Shown in pieces: positions 28,794 through 39,164 of a DNA stretch of 64,000 bases (the first letter of the stretch is position 1; every line of letters starts with the position of its first letter). The stretch is from Natrarchaeobius oligotrophus. GTDB lineage: Archaea; Halobacteriota; Halobacteria; Halobacteriales; Natrialbaceae. The notes under the pieces are model-generated. The model ran no database searches and was not told the origin of the DNA. It was given only the letters and a program-made list of their open reading frames with translations. The position numbers were made by a program, and so were the translations under genes. Location of the stretch: positions 186,001-250,000 of the forward strand of contig NZ_REFZ01000003.1 in NCBI RefSeq assembly GCF_003841465.1, given 5' to 3'.

Positions 28794-30472
28794 CGCGAAA
28801 CGACGACCGGGACGACGGACCGGTCGAGGGCGCGACGTCCGACGAGGATAGCACGACCGTCGAACTCGACCCGGTGACGCTCGAGGTGCTTCGCAATCAG
28901 CTCGAGAGCGTCGCCGAGGAGATGGGAACCACGCTGATCCGGGGGGCGTACTCCCCGAACATCAAAGAGCGGCGGGACTGCTCGACGGCGCTGTTCGACG
29001 CCGAGGGACGGATGATCGCCCAGGCCGAACACATTCCGGTCCACCTGGGCGCGATGCCCGCCGCCGTCGAGGCGGTCCGCGAGCGCGACCCCCGACCTGG
29101 TGACGTCTTCGTCCTCAACGATCCCTTCGCGGGCGGGACCCACCTGCCGGACGTGACGATGGTCTCGGCGCTGGCTCCGTCGGCCGGCGACGCCGCTGCA
29201 GACCGTGACGACGAGATCGTCGGCTACGCCGTCTCTCGAGCGCACCACGCGGACGTGGGCGGAATGGTGCCGGGCAGCATGCCCGCCGGCTCGCGCGAGA
29301 TCTACCAGGAGGGACTGCGACTCCCGCCGACCCGGCTGGTCGTCGACGGAACGGTCCGCGAGGAGATCCGGTCGCTGGTGCTCGCGAACGTTCGCAATCC
29401 GCGGGAGCGACGCGCGGACCTGCGGGCGCAACTCGCCGCGAACGAGCGAGCCGAACGACGACTCGCCGCCCTGTTCGACGAACACGGTCGCGAGACAGTC
29501 ACGAGGGGGTTCGACGCGGTTATCGAGTACTCCCGCGAGCGGATCGAACGCGAGATCGCGGCGCTGCCGGACGGCACCTACGAGGCGACGGACGTCCTCG
29601 AGGGCGACGGCGTGATCGACGAGGACATTCGGATCGCGGTCGCCGTGACCGTCGACGAAACGACGATCGACGTCGACTTCGACGGGACGGCTCCGCAGCT
29701 TCAGGGGAATCTCAACGCGCCGCTCGCGGTTGCACAGAGTGCGGTCTACTTCGTCGTTCGGTGTCTCACCGACCCCGAAATCCCGCCGAATCACGGCTGT
29801 TACGAGCCAGTCTCGGTCCGCGCGCCCGCCGGTTGCCTCCTCAACCCGGAGCCGCCCGCGGCGGTCGTCGGGGGGAACGTCGAGACCAGCCAGCGCGTGA
29901 CGGACGTCGTCTTCGCCGCGCTCGCCGAGGCCGTTCCCGGTCGCGTTCCCGCACAGGGACAGGGAACGATGAACAACCTCACGATCGGCGCACGCGACGG
30001 CTCCGTCACCTACTACGAGACGATCGGCGGCGGCTTCGGCGCGCGGGCCGACCGCGACGGGATGGACGGCGTTCACGTCGGCATGACGAACACGCTCAAC
30101 ACCCCGATCGAGTCGCTCGAGACCGAGTATCCGCTCCGGGTCGAACGATACGCGCTCCGTCCCGACAGCGGCGGTCGCGGTGAGTACCGGGGCGGACACG
30201 GTCTCGTGCGTGCGGTCACCGTCGAAACCGACGCGACGGTGTCGCTGCTCACCGAGCGACGCCGGTACGGCCCGAAGGGGATCGCGGGCGGCGAGGACGG
30301 AGCGCCCGGCGAGAACCTGATCGACGGCGAGGTCGTCCCTGCGAAGACGACCGTCGACGTCGAGGCGGGGACGACGGTGACGGTTCGAACGCCGGGCGGC
30401 GGCGGACACGGCTCTCCGAGCGACCGCGATTCGTCGACGGTCGAAAGAGCGGATTCGGCGGAGGACGACTGA
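28790..30472 (+). CDS. hyuB: Hydantoinase/oxoprolinase subunit B
   Basis: The 560-residue partner of HyuA carries the family motifs TLIRGAYSPNIKERRDCSTA, FVLNDPFAGGTHLPDV, VSRAHHADVGGMVPGSMP and the C-terminal RPDSGGRGEYRGGHGL. Its ATG overlaps the hyuA stop (ATGA at 28790-28793), so the two subunits are made in step. The substrate could be a hydantoin, oxoproline-like or ketone compound; no carboxylase gamma subunit gene is nearby, which speaks against acetone carboxylase. A UrtA-like binding protein and a transducer follow on the same strand after 278 bases. Confidence 0.93.
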   Translation: MTRNDDRDDGPVEGATSDEDSTTVELDPVTLEVLRNQLESVAEEMGTTLIRGAYSPNIKERRDCSTALFDAEGRMIAQAEHIPVHLGAMPAAVEAVRERDPRPGDVFVLNDPFAGGTHLPDVTMVSALAPSAGDAAADRDDEIVGYAVSRAHHADVGGMVPGSMPAGSREIYQEGLRLPPTRLVVDGTVREEIRSLVLANVRNPRERRADLRAQLAANERAERRLAALFDEHGRETVTRGFDAVIEYSRERIEREIAALPDGTYEATDVLEGDGVIDEDIRIAVAVTVDETTIDVDFDGTAPQLQGNLNAPLAVAQSAVYFVVRCLTDPEIPPNHGCYEPVSVRAPAGCLLNPEPPAAVVGGNVETSQRVTDVVFAALAEAVPGRVPAQGQGTMNNLTIGARDGSVTYYETIGGGFGARADRDGMDGVHVGMTNTLNTPIESLETEYPLRVERYALRPDSGGRGEYRGGHGLVRAVTVETDATVSLLTERRRYGPKGIAGGEDGAPGENLIDGEVVPAKTTVDVEAGTTVTVRTPGGGGHGSPSDRDSSTVERADSAEDD

Positions 30473-30735
30473 GTCGTCGGTCGACACGCCGGTTCGACGG
30501 CGGCTCGAAAGTGGGCGATACGGCGACCGACACGTGCTAGCAAAATTTTGATAGTACTCGATTAATAAATTGATTGTATAGAGAGATACGATGTATCAGC
30601 ATCAGTATTATTAATACACTATTTTCAGCCACATAGACGTTTCAGCGGCCAAAAACCATATTAAGAGATGTTCTGGAGATGTTTTAGCTCAAACAATTCA
30701 CGCGATATCGGCCCAAGTGCTTTTGTAATAGCTTT

Positions 30736-30742
30736 TATATAA
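30736..30742 (+). promoter_or_regulatory. TATA-like box before the UrtA-like gene
   Basis: TATATAA lies only about 12 bases before the ATG at 30751; a second candidate, TGTAATA at 30725-30731, is better placed for a leaderless transcript from that ATG. If the stronger box is used, transcription would begin near 30766 and translation at an in-frame GTG (30775 or 30778), still upstream of the Tat motif. The whole gap 30473-30750 is strikingly AT-rich. Confidence 0.45.
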
Positions 30743-30750
30743 CCTACGAC

Positions 30751-32037
30751 ATGTCACGGAGTGATTCAGAGGTGGTGACGACCGACGTGGTGTCGCGGCG
30801 GGCGGTTCTCGCGACGGGGGGCGCCGGCCTCGGCGCGACGGTGGCCGGCTGTACCGACGTGGTCGGCCGTGCGGCCGGCGAATCCGAGCCCGTTACGATA
30901 GCCGTACTCGAGGACCGATCGGGTGCGTTCGAAGCGTCGGGCACGCCGAAGTGGCAGGCGAGTCGTCTCGCGATCGACGAACTGAACGACGACGGCGGAA
31001 TTCTCGGGCGCGAAATCAAACTCGTCGATCCGGATCCGGAGTCCGACGACAACCGGTACCAGCGACTGACGCAGGACCTGCTTCGGGACGGGAACATCGA
31101 CGCCCTCTGGGCCGGATACGCGAGTTCGGCCCGTGAGGCGATTCGGCCGCTGGTAAACGATTACGAGCAGCTGTACTTTTACACGACGCTGTACGAGGGC
31201 GGCGTCTGCGATCGGTACACGTTTTTGCCCGGCGCGACGGCGAGACAACAGCTCGGGATCATCGTCCCGTACCTCATCGAGGAGTACGGCGGTCGGATCT
31301 ACTCGATCGCGGCGGACTACAACTACGGACACCTTTCGACCGACTGGGTCAGAGTGCTCGCCGCAGAAAACGGCGGAGAGGTGATCGAACGCGAGTACGT
31401 TCCGCTCGCACAGGACGAGTTCGGCGATCTGCTCGATCGGATCGAGACGGCCGATCCGGACGTCGTCGTCTCGAATCTGGTCGGAGGAGCTCACGCTTCG
31501 TTCTACGCACAGAACGCCGAGCGCGAGTACGACGTTCCGATCGGAACGCCGCTGATGCTCGGCGACGGGGCACACCGGCAGTTCGATCCGCCGACGTTCG
31601 CGAACGTGTACACCGGGGTCAACTACATGGAGGAGCTGCCGACCGACAGGAACGAGGCGTTCGTCGAGCGGTTCTACGACGCCTTCCCCGACGCAGCGTA
31701 CGTCTCCCAGGAGGCCCAGAACAACTACTTCTCGACCCACCTGTACGCGCAGGCGGTCGAAGCGGCCGGCACGACCGACCAGCAAGCGGTCATCGAGCAA
31801 CTCGAGACCGGAATGGTGATCGAGGCACCCCAGGGCGACGTCGAGGTCGACGGAGCGACTCACCACATGAACCACACCATGCGCATCGCACGCTGTGACG
31901 CGAACCACGAGATCGAGTTCCACGACGACCAGCGGGTCGACGAGACGTTCCTCTCGGACACCGTGGGCTGTGACCTCCGGGAGATCGCCGAGACGCGACA
32001 GTACACGCCGACGTGGTACTACCGGGAGGTGCAGTGA
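30751..32037 (+). CDS. UrtA/AmiC-like substrate-binding lipoprotein paired with a chemotaxis transducer
   Basis: The 428-residue protein has a Tat signal with [10 protein letters not shown] and lipobox VAGC at about residue 34, so it is a surface lipoprotein. The mature part is a type I periplasmic-binding fold of the urea/short-amide group (Peripla_BP_5): [33 protein letters not shown], and [12 protein letters not shown], matching the UrtA signature region. No permease or ATPase gene is adjacent; instead a transmembrane transducer starts 2 bases after its stop. This mirrors BasB-BasT and CosB-CosT of Halobacterium, where the lipoprotein presents ligand to the transducer. The likely ligands are amide, urea or amino-acid-like (inference). 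Confidence 0.85.
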   Translation: MSRSDSEVVTTDVVSRRAVLATGGAGLGATVAGCTDVVGRAAGESEPVTIAVLEDRSGAFEASGTPKWQASRLAIDELNDDGGILGREIKLVDPDPESDDNRYQRLTQDLLRDGNIDALWAGYASSAREAIRPLVNDYEQLYFYTTLYEGGVCDRYTFLPGATARQQLGIIVPYLIEEYGGRIYSIAADYNYGHLSTDWVRVLAAENGGEVIEREYVPLAQDEFGDLLDRIETADPDVVVSNLVGGAHASFYAQNAEREYDVPIGTPLMLGDGAHRQFDPPTFANVYTGVNYMEELPTDRNEAFVERFYDAFPDAAYVSQEAQNNYFSTHLYAQAVEAAGTTDQQAVIEQLETGMVIEAPQGDVEVDGATHHMNHTMRIARCDANHEIEFHDDQRVDETFLSDTVGCDLREIAETRQYTPTWYYREVQ

Positions 32038-32039
32038 TC

Positions 32040-34526
32040 ATGACGTCGAAACTCGATTCGATCAGGAAGGCGATTTCGGTGCCGGATCCCGTCAAGAAAG
32101 CGGTATCGGTGCCGGATGCGGTACGGAACGTGGTGTCGGTGCCGGACGCGATTCGCAAGAGCTATCTGCGACAGTTCGCCACCGTCGTGCTCGTGGTGAT
32201 CGCGATCATCGCCGTCACCGGCTTCGTCTTACAGGGGATGGCCGCCGACAACCTCACCTCGCAGGCCGACGCCGAAGTCGAACGAACGGCCACAACGCAA
32301 GCCGACGAACTCCAGTCGTGGATCGAACGGACCGAACACACGACGCTGATGATCTCCGACTACGAGGCGTTCGAGGGCGACGATCCCGACGAGATTCGGT
32401 CGCTGCTCTACCAGCGACTCAACGAGCTTCCGGGCGAGTACGCTGCCATCCACTACGTGAATACGGACACGGGTGAGATCGAGGAAACGACGGATCAGGC
32501 GTCCGCCGGCGACGACGTCTCCGATCACGGGTACACCTGGCGCGACAACCACGGCGAGACCCACGCGACGATTCCGGTCGGCGACACCTCCGGAGTCGTA
32601 ATGTCGGACGTCAGCGACGTCGGCGGTACGGCCCAGCTGGCGTTTGCGGCACCCGTCGACGGCAGCCACGCCATCGTCCTCGTGTCGAACGTCAACGAGC
32701 GCGCGCTGAACTTCGACGCCGCGTTCGAGGGGAGCGAAGTGCAGGTCGTCAACGAGGACGGCGTCGTCCAGATCGACCGACAGGCCGACGTCATCGGCAC
32801 GTCCGTCTCGGAGACCGAACAGCGGGCGGTCGAGCGGGGCCTCGGCGGACACGTCGGCATCCTTCCGGCCGAAAACGACGTGTTGCTCGGGTACACCCCC
32901 GTCGAGGGAACGAATTGGGCGTTGCTCGTTCACACGCCCGAGTCGGCGGCCTACGGGGTCAACTCGGACATCACGCAACTGCTCGTCATCCTCGTCGCGA
33001 TCAGCCTCGGCGGGTTCGTCTTCGTCGGGGCGACGATCGGTCGATCGACGGCGAACTCGCTCGATCGGCTGACCGACGACGCTCGGGCGCTCTCCGACGG
33101 CGAACTCGACGTCGAGATCGAAACCAGCGACCGCATCGACGAGGTCGGCCGCCTCCAGGACGCGTTCATCGACATCAGGTCGTACCTGGAGACGATCGGC
33201 GCCCAGGCCGACGCGATCGCCCGACAGGACTTCGACGACGAGGCGCTCGAGCGGGAGGTGCCGGGCGTCATCGGCGAGGGACTGAATACGATGCAGGCGG
33301 ACCTACAGGCGTTCATCGACGACCTCGAGTCCTCACAGCGCCAGGCCGAACGGGCGCGAGAGGAAGCCGAGGAGGCCAAAACGGAGGCCGAACAGCTCGC
33401 CGAACAGCTCGAGCGCGAGGCCGACGAGATCGGCGACACGATGGCGGCCGCAGCCGACGGCGACTTCTCACGGCGCCTCGGGACCGCGTTCGACAGCGAG
33501 GCGATGAACGAGATCGCGGACTCCTTCGACCAGATGGCGGCGGAACTCGAGGCGACCATCCTCGACATCCAGCAGCTCGCGGAGGAGGTCGACGCGGTTA
33601 GCCAGGACGTCTCGACCAGCATCGAAGAGGTCGATCAGGCCAGCGAGGAGGTCAGCCGATCCGGCGAACAGATCGCCGCGGCGACCGCGGAACAGACCGA
33701 ACGGTTCCGGGAGGTGCTCGGCGAGATGAGCGACCTCTCGGCGACGGTCGAGGAGATCGCGTCGACCTCCAACGAGGTGGCGTCGGTCTCCGATCGCGCC
33801 GCCGATCGCGCAGACGACGCGAGCGACGTCGCGACGGACGCGCTCGACGAAATGGAACGACTCGACGACCGGGCGGAATCGATCACCGACCAGGTCGAGA
33901 CCCTCGACGACGAGATCGGCGAGATCGGCGAGATCGTCGACATGATCGACGAGATCGCCGACCAGACCAACCTGCTCGCGCTCAACGCCTCGATCGAGGC
34001 CGCCGCGGCCGGCGAGGAGGGTGACGGCTTCGCCGTCGTCGCCAACGAGGTCAAATCGCTCGCCGAGGAGACCGCCGACGCGACGCGGGAGGTCAACGAC
34101 CTCGTGACCGGCGTCCAGTCCTCGGCGGACGACGCTGTCGAGGAGATTCGCGAGATGCGCGAGGACGTCTCCTCGGGCGTCGACAGCGTCGAGGAGGGAC
34201 TCGAGGCGATCGACGAGATCGCCGACAGGATCACGGACGCCAACCAGGGGATGCAGTCGATCAACGAGGCGACCGACGAGCAGGCCGGCTCGAGCCAGCA
34301 GGTCGTGACGATGCTCGACGACGCGACCGACAGCAGCGAGGAGACCAACGCCGAGGCCGAGAACGTCGCGGCCGCGGCCGAAGAGCAGACGGCGTCCGTC
34401 TCTCAGATCGCAGATCGGATCCAGTCGCTCTCCGAGCAGTCCCAGCGGCTCCGAGACGAGATGGACCAGTTCGAAGTCGATGGCGGCGGCGAGGCCGTCC
34501 ACTTCGAGTCGAGCGTCGACGACTGA
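32040..34526 (+). CDS. Transmembrane chemotaxis transducer (Htr type)
   Basis: The 828-residue methyl-accepting protein starts with a cytosolic tail containing three 10-residue repeats (residues 11-40), then TM1 (about 45-66), an extracellular sensing domain (about 70-308, Cache-like with [16 protein letters not shown] near its end), TM2 (about 311-333), HAMP segments and a long coiled-coil signalling domain with the hairpin tip [15 protein letters not shown]. It ends with VHFESSVDD. It should signal to CheA through CheW. Starting 2 bases after the UrtA-like lipoprotein gene, it is predicted to be that protein's signalling partner. The ATG at 32040 is chosen over a GTG that would overlap the upstream gene. 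Confidence 0.93.
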   Translation: MTSKLDSIRKAISVPDPVKKAVSVPDAVRNVVSVPDAIRKSYLRQFATVVLVVIAIIAVTGFVLQGMAADNLTSQADAEVERTATTQADELQSWIERTEHTTLMISDYEAFEGDDPDEIRSLLYQRLNELPGEYAAIHYVNTDTGEIEETTDQASAGDDVSDHGYTWRDNHGETHATIPVGDTSGVVMSDVSDVGGTAQLAFAAPVDGSHAIVLVSNVNERALNFDAAFEGSEVQVVNEDGVVQIDRQADVIGTSVSETEQRAVERGLGGHVGILPAENDVLLGYTPVEGTNWALLVHTPESAAYGVNSDITQLLVILVAISLGGFVFVGATIGRSTANSLDRLTDDARALSDGELDVEIETSDRIDEVGRLQDAFIDIRSYLETIGAQADAIARQDFDDEALEREVPGVIGEGLNTMQADLQAFIDDLESSQRQAERAREEAEEAKTEAEQLAEQLEREADEIGDTMAAAADGDFSRRLGTAFDSEAMNEIADSFDQMAAELEATILDIQQLAEEVDAVSQDVSTSIEEVDQASEEVSRSGEQIAAATAEQTERFREVLGEMSDLSATVEEIASTSNEVASVSDRAADRADDASDVATDALDEMERLDDRAESITDQVETLDDEIGEIGEIVDMIDEIADQTNLLALNASIEAAAAGEEGDGFAVVANEVKSLAEETADATREVNDLVTGVQSSADDAVEEIREMREDVSSGVDSVEEGLEAIDEIADRITDANQGMQSINEATDEQAGSSQQVVTMLDDATDSSEETNAEAENVAAAAEEQTASVSQIADRIQSLSEQSQRLRDEMDQFEVDGGGEAVHFESSVDD
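32070..32159 (+). repeat. Three 30-bp in-frame repeats encoding xxSVPDxxxx decapeptides
   Basis: Codons 11-40 of the transducer encode [20 protein letters not shown] and [10 protein letters not shown]. The DNA core tcggtgccgga is repeated exactly every 30 bases. The segment directly precedes TM1 on the cytosolic side. Confidence 0.85.
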
Positions 34527-34660
34527 AGCGGATCGCTGCGAGCCGATTTTTCCGCCGAACGGAAACAGTCGTTCGCCGGGCCGAGGAAAAGCCGGCGAGT
34601 GGAACCTGTGACTCGAGTCGTCGAGCGAACCGCACCGTTGAATACGAACTGTTCGACGTT

Positions 34661-36916
34661 CTACCCGCCGTGGCCGGGATAGTCCCGCTCGAATCGCTCG
34701 TCGATCTCGCGCGCGTCGAACTGGACGATCACCGGCCGACCGTGGGGGCAGGCATACGGGTTCTCGCAGTCGTCCAGGGAAGCGAGCAGGTCGACGACGG
34801 ACCCTTCGGTCAGCGACGTGTTCCCGGTCAGCGACGGATAACAGGCCAGGTCGCCGAGGAACTCGTCGGCGAGCGCGTCGACCGTCTCGCCGCCGGTCTC
34901 GCGATCGCCGTCGACGAACGACGCGAGGACGTCCCGCAACTGCGTCGGCTCGAGCGTCTCCTCGAGCACCGCGGGAACGGTCGTCACCGCGACCGTCCGA
35001 TCGTCGATCCGATCGGCGTAAAAGCCAAGCCGCGAGAGCGCCTCGCGGTAGCCCTCGAACGCCTCGGCTTCGCCGGCCGTGAGCTCGAGTTCGACCGGTT
35101 CGGCCAGCGCCTGTGCGGTCGGGTCCTCGGCGAACGCCGTCCGCAATCGCTCGTAGTTCACCCGCTCGTCGGCGGCGTGCTGGTCGACGAGCGCGAGCCC
35201 GTCGGACGTCTCACAGACGAGGTACGTCTCCGAGAGCTGGCCGAGCACGCGAAGCGGCGGCAACGAGTCGTACTCGGTGCGCTCGTCCGCGACCGGCTCG
35301 CCCTCGAGCGTCCGTTGCTCCGTGGCCGAGGCGAACTTTCGGTCGGGGTCGAGGTCGTCGATCCCACCGCTGTGATCGGCTTCGCCGGTCGAATTCCCCT
35401 TGCTGACGACTTCGGAGTTCGACTCGGTTCCGGTCGACGTCTCTGCCCTCGCGCTCGCCGTCGAGTCCGCCTTCGTCGCCTCGGCCGATCGAGCGCTCGA
35501 GTGAGGTGGATCGCCCTCGGAACCGGTCGTCGGTCCGTCAGCGGCCGATTCGGAGTCAGCGTCGGGCTCGAGGGACGACGACGCGTCGGCCGTCGAATCC
35601 GCGACCGCGGACGACTCCGCCGGCACCGATCCGCTCGAGTCGCCGTTCGTCGACGTCTCGGAGTCGATTTCGTCCGGCGGCGCCCCAGGGCGGACGTCGT
35701 CGGTCGGCGTCGCGGACCCGGCGTCGCCAGCCCTCGCCGCAGATTCTCCGTCGTCGTCGCCCGAGCGGCGATCCCGATCCCGCGAGCCCTGCGGTCGCAC
35801 CGCCGTCTCGCCCGGAGCGGACCGCCCGCGGGGTGCGCGAGAGCGAAGCAGTCCGTGCTCGAGCAGTGCCGACTCCACCGCGGCGTCGACCTGCCGGCGG
35901 ACCGCGTCGTCGTCGTCGAAGCGCACCTCGCGCTTTCGCGGGTGGACGTTGACGTCGACCGCGTCGCCGGGAACCTCGTGAAAGAGAACGGCGAAGGGGT
36001 AGCGATCGCCGCCGAGTTGCGTCCCGTACGCGCCCATGATTCCCTCCCGGATCGCGTCGGCGGTCACCGCACGACCGTTGACGTACGTCGCGAGGTACTC
36101 CCGACTCGAGCGGTTCGTCTCCGGGTGAGAGACCACTCCGGTCACGGACTCGAGCGGACCGGGCGGCAACTGCTCGTCGACGTCGACGGGGATCATCGAC
36201 GAGGCGACCTCGCGGCCGTAGACGGCCAGTACGGCGGCCTGGAGGTCGCCCTGTCCCGTCGTCGCGAACACCTCGCGGCCGTCGTGGCTGAGCGAGACCG
36301 CGACGTCGGGGTTGGCGAGCGCGTAGCGGGTGACGACGCGGTTGACGTGTGCGAACTCGGTCGCCGTCGTCTTCAGGAACTTCCGGCGGGCGGGCGTGTT
36401 ATAAAAGAGGTCCTCGACCTCGACGACCGTCCCCTCGGGACAGCCCGTCGGCTCGACGGAGACCACCTCGCCGCCCTCGTAGACGAGTTCCGTCCCGACG
36501 TCAGCTTCGCCTCCGGACCCCGTCCCCGAGTCCCTCGAGTCCGCCCGCGGGCGCGACCGGATCGTCGTCCGCGAGACGGAGCCGATCGTGTGGAGCGCTT
36601 CGCCGCGAAAGCCGAGGGTCGCGACGCCGGACTCGAGGTCCTCGAGGCTCTCGATCTTGCTCGTCGTGTGCTGGCGGACGGCGGCGCGCAGGTCGGCCTC
36701 GGACATGCCTCGGCCGTCGTCGGCCACCCGAACGAGTTCGGTCCCCCCCGCTTCGACCGCGACGTCGACGCTCTCGGCGTCGGCGTCGAGGCTGTTCTCG
36801 ACGAGTTCCTTGACGGCGCTGGCGGGTCGTTCGACGACCTCGCCGGCCGCGATCCGCGCGACGGTGTCGTCGTCGAGCTGGCGGATATCGGTGCCGCCCG
36901 GCGTCTCGTCGGTCAT
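34661..36916 (-). CDS. mutL: DNA mismatch repair protein MutL
   Basis: The 751-residue protein has the GHKL ATPase domain (1-340): AGEVVERPASAVKELVENSLDA in motif I, DDGRGM in motif II, and GFRGEAL in motif III. A long acidic Ser/Thr-rich linker (about 365-540) follows, then the C-terminal dimerisation/endonuclease domain with metal site DQHAADERVNYE and the ACPHGRP motif. The nicking endonuclease should therefore be active, as expected where MutH is absent. I have broken the motif-I string here only for description; no residues are missing. mutS lies 2.2 kb away on the same strand. Confidence 0.96.
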   Translation of the reverse strand: MTDETPGGTDIRQLDDDTVARIAAGEVVERPASAVKELVENSLDADAESVDVAVEAGGTELVRVADDGRGMSEADLRAAVRQHTTSKIESLEDLESGVATLGFRGEALHTIGSVSRTTIRSRPRADSRDSGTGSGGEADVGTELVYEGGEVVSVEPTGCPEGTVVEVEDLFYNTPARRKFLKTTATEFAHVNRVVTRYALANPDVAVSLSHDGREVFATTGQGDLQAAVLAVYGREVASSMIPVDVDEQLPPGPLESVTGVVSHPETNRSSREYLATYVNGRAVTADAIREGIMGAYGTQLGGDRYPFAVLFHEVPGDAVDVNVHPRKREVRFDDDDAVRRQVDAAVESALLEHGLLRSRAPRGRSAPGETAVRPQGSRDRDRRSGDDDGESAARAGDAGSATPTDDVRPGAPPDEIDSETSTNGDSSGSVPAESSAVADSTADASSSLEPDADSESAADGPTTGSEGDPPHSSARSAEATKADSTASARAETSTGTESNSEVVSKGNSTGEADHSGGIDDLDPDRKFASATEQRTLEGEPVADERTEYDSLPPLRVLGQLSETYLVCETSDGLALVDQHAADERVNYERLRTAFAEDPTAQALAEPVELELTAGEAEAFEGYREALSRLGFYADRIDDRTVAVTTVPAVLEETLEPTQLRDVLASFVDGDRETGGETVDALADEFLGDLACYPSLTGNTSLTEGSVVDLLASLDDCENPYACPHGRPVIVQFDAREIDERFERDYPGHGG

Positions 36917-37000
36917 ACTGCGCTGTCGTTACCGCCGGACGTCAATAGGTGTTACGCGCCGAGGCGGTCGAACAGGGCGCTCCCGGACGAGCGGCCGATC

Positions 37001-37891
37001 TCAGGCCTCGAGTAGCTCGTCGAGTTGCGAATCGATCGCGTCCCGTCCCTCGTCGGGAACCGAAACGAGCGGCGGCCGAACCGTCTCCGCCGAGACGACG
37101 TCCCGACTCGAGAGGGCGACCTTCGTCGAGGGTGCGAACCCGTACTCCGCACAGGATTCGAACAGCGGCGCGATCGCGTTCTGGATCGTCCGGCCGCGTT
37201 CCTCGTCGGCCGCCTCGAACAGTTCGAGATGGCGTTCGGGCACGACGTTCGACAGAGCGTTCACCCCCCCGTCGCCGCCCATCCGGAGCGACGCCAACAA
37301 CAGCGTGTCGAACCCCTGGAGCAGGAGGAAGTCGTCCGGCGTCCGCCGCAGCGCGGACAGGAAGTACTGGAGGTCGCCGCTCGAGTCCTTCATCCCGATC
37401 ACGTTCTCGCGGGCGGCGATCGACTCGACCGTCTCGAGGCCGATCGGCCGACCGGTACAGGACGGGATGTTGTACAGCAACAGCGGCAGCGGCGACTCGT
37501 CGGCGACGGCCTCGAAAAAGCGCATGTTACCGGCGGGATCGCTCGCCGTGTGGAAGTACGGCGGGACGACGACCGCGGCGTCGGCGCCGACCGCGGCGGC
37601 CGTCTCGACGTGACCGAGCGTCTCCTCGACGGTCGTCGCACCCGCGCCGGCGAGCACCGGAACCGAACCGTCTGCGTACTCGACCGCCAGTTCGTGAAGG
37701 CGACGGCGTTCGTCCGCCGTCAGGCTGGCGAACTCGCCCGTCGTTCCGCAGGGAAACAGGCCGTCGACTCCGCGCTCGACCAGGAACTCGATAAGGGTTC
37801 CGAACGCCTCCTCGTCGACGGTCGTTCCATCCTCCTCGAACGGCGTAACCAGCGGCGGCGTAATACCCCGAAGTTCGTCTCGAAGGTTCAT
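37001..37891 (-). CDS. DapA-family (DHDPS/N-acetylneuraminate lyase) aldolase
   Basis: The 296-residue protein is a class I aldolase of the TIM-barrel DapA superfamily. The Schiff-base Lys is in VIGMKDSSGD, the conserved Tyr in LLLYNIPS, and the GTTGE loop in FPCGTTGEFASL. The family covers dihydrodipicolinate synthase, 2-keto-3-deoxygluconate aldolase and related lyases; in haloarchaea sugar-acid aldolases of this type occur outside lysine operons. No other lysine gene is near, so a sugar-acid or related substrate is as likely. The start at 37889-37891 gives MNLRDELRGITPPLVTPF. Confidence 0.88.
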   Translation of the reverse strand: MNLRDELRGITPPLVTPFEEDGTTVDEEAFGTLIEFLVERGVDGLFPCGTTGEFASLTADERRRLHELAVEYADGSVPVLAGAGATTVEETLGHVETAAAVGADAAVVVPPYFHTASDPAGNMRFFEAVADESPLPLLLYNIPSCTGRPIGLETVESIAARENVIGMKDSSGDLQYFLSALRRTPDDFLLLQGFDTLLLASLRMGGDGGVNALSNVVPERHLELFEAADEERGRTIQNAIAPLFESCAEYGFAPSTKVALSSRDVVSAETVRPPLVSVPDEGRDAIDSQLDELLEA

Positions 37892-38057
37892 ATCGGGGTA
37901 GTTTCCCGGCGGTTCCAAAAACGTACCTACTCGTCGCCCGCCAAACGGGCTTTCCGGAGGCGCTCGGGGTCGGGGGCAGTTGCATCGATCGGCTCGAGGC
38001 GCCTCCGGAAACGAGTCAATTGAGTAACTATTAGGGCGCGCCCGGAGAAAGGGTCGT

Positions 38058-38924
38058 ATGGACTGGTCCCCGGATCGTCGCCTCCAGGGTCGAATGCTCC
38101 TCGCACTCGCACTCACCCTCGTCGGATACGCCGCACTCCTGTGGATCGCGTTCTCGACCGTTCCGACCGCGGTCGCACTGCTCATCTGTGGCGCGCTCGC
38201 GGTCGCGTTGATCGCGAGCGTCACGCGAGCGGATCTGATCACCTACGTGGCGACAGGGGCGGTCGCCATCGACCGCGACCAGTACCCCCTGTTGTACGAG
38301 ACGACCGAACGGTTGGCCCGGCAGGCGGATCTGCCGCGGCCGCCGATCGCCGTCATCCCCGCCGACGAAGCGAACGCCCTCTCGGCGGGAACGGGAAACC
38401 GGACGGTCGTCTGCGTAACGACCGGACTCCTACGATCGCTTTCCGAGGACGAACTCGAGGCGGTGCTCGCACACGAACTCGCCCACCTGAAAAACGAGGA
38501 CTCGACGGTGATGACCGTCGCCGGCTTCCCGATGGTCGTCTCGGCCGTCGCCCTCTCGACGGCCAGGCGGACGTTCACCCCCGCGTCGTTCCTGCTCGGT
38601 ATCCCGCTGTGGATCGGCCTCACCCTGCTGTTCGTCGGGCTTCCCGTCTACCTCGCGAGCCTCCCCGGGACCCTCGTGCTCTCGCGATACCGCGAGTACG
38701 CCGCCGACCGCGGGGCCGTCGCGATCACGGGAAAGCCGTTCGCGCTCGCCAGTGCGCTCGCGACGCTCCACGCGGAGTCGTCCGCTCCCGAGACCGACCT
38801 TCGGTCCGTGGCGGGATTCAACGCGTTCCGTATCGTCCCGACCGACTCGATGAGCCCGTTCTCGACGCATCCGCCGACGCACAGACGGATCGAGCGACTC
38901 CGAGAACAGTTCACCGACCGGTAA
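38058..38924 (+). CDS. htpX: HtpX-like M48 membrane metalloprotease
   Basis: The 288-residue protein has two N-terminal membrane helices (about 14-34 and 36-56), the zinc site HELAH (around residue 141) with a downstream Glu in the YREYAADRGA motif, and two further helices between them. HtpX-type enzymes degrade misfolded membrane proteins. Length matches the archaeal family. A 240-base stretch after it (38925-39164) holds no supported gene. Confidence 0.92.
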   Translation: MDWSPDRRLQGRMLLALALTLVGYAALLWIAFSTVPTAVALLICGALAVALIASVTRADLITYVATGAVAIDRDQYPLLYETTERLARQADLPRPPIAVIPADEANALSAGTGNRTVVCVTTGLLRSLSEDELEAVLAHELAHLKNEDSTVMTVAGFPMVVSAVALSTARRTFTPASFLLGIPLWIGLTLLFVGLPVYLASLPGTLVLSRYREYAADRGAVAITGKPFALASALATLHAESSAPETDLRSVAGFNAFRIVPTDSMSPFSTHPPTHRRIERLREQFTDR

Positions 38925-39164
38925 TCTACGACGATCTCGATCGTCGTACCCCACCTGGCGTTCCGACGAGACCTACCACGGCGGTGATCGCGTGACCCAC
39001 GACTGGTCGGTCTGGGAGGCCCAGTGGTGGACGCGGGGCTAGGAGCCCGAACCGGATGTGGCGGTCTGGGACCGCGTCGACTGAACGGTCTCGCCGCCGC
39101 TTGCGGACTCGACAGCCATCATCGCGGCGCTCTCTCGAGCGAGCGCGTTCTACCGGTTCTGGCA

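Noticed and set aside
34691-37015. Very long plus-strand ORFs opposite mutL, mutS and other minus-strand genes
   Set aside because: Opposite-strand shadows caused by high GC and codon bias; the real genes carry complete family motifs.
37001-37891. Calling the DapA-family protein dihydrodipicolinate synthase
   Set aside because: Catalytic residues are common to the whole superfamily and no lysine biosynthesis gene is adjacent.
38925-39164. Broken gene with THDWSVWEAQWWTRG in the plus frame
   Set aside because: The frame is interrupted by a stop after 16 codons and only about 80 bases look coding; too little to call a pseudogene.
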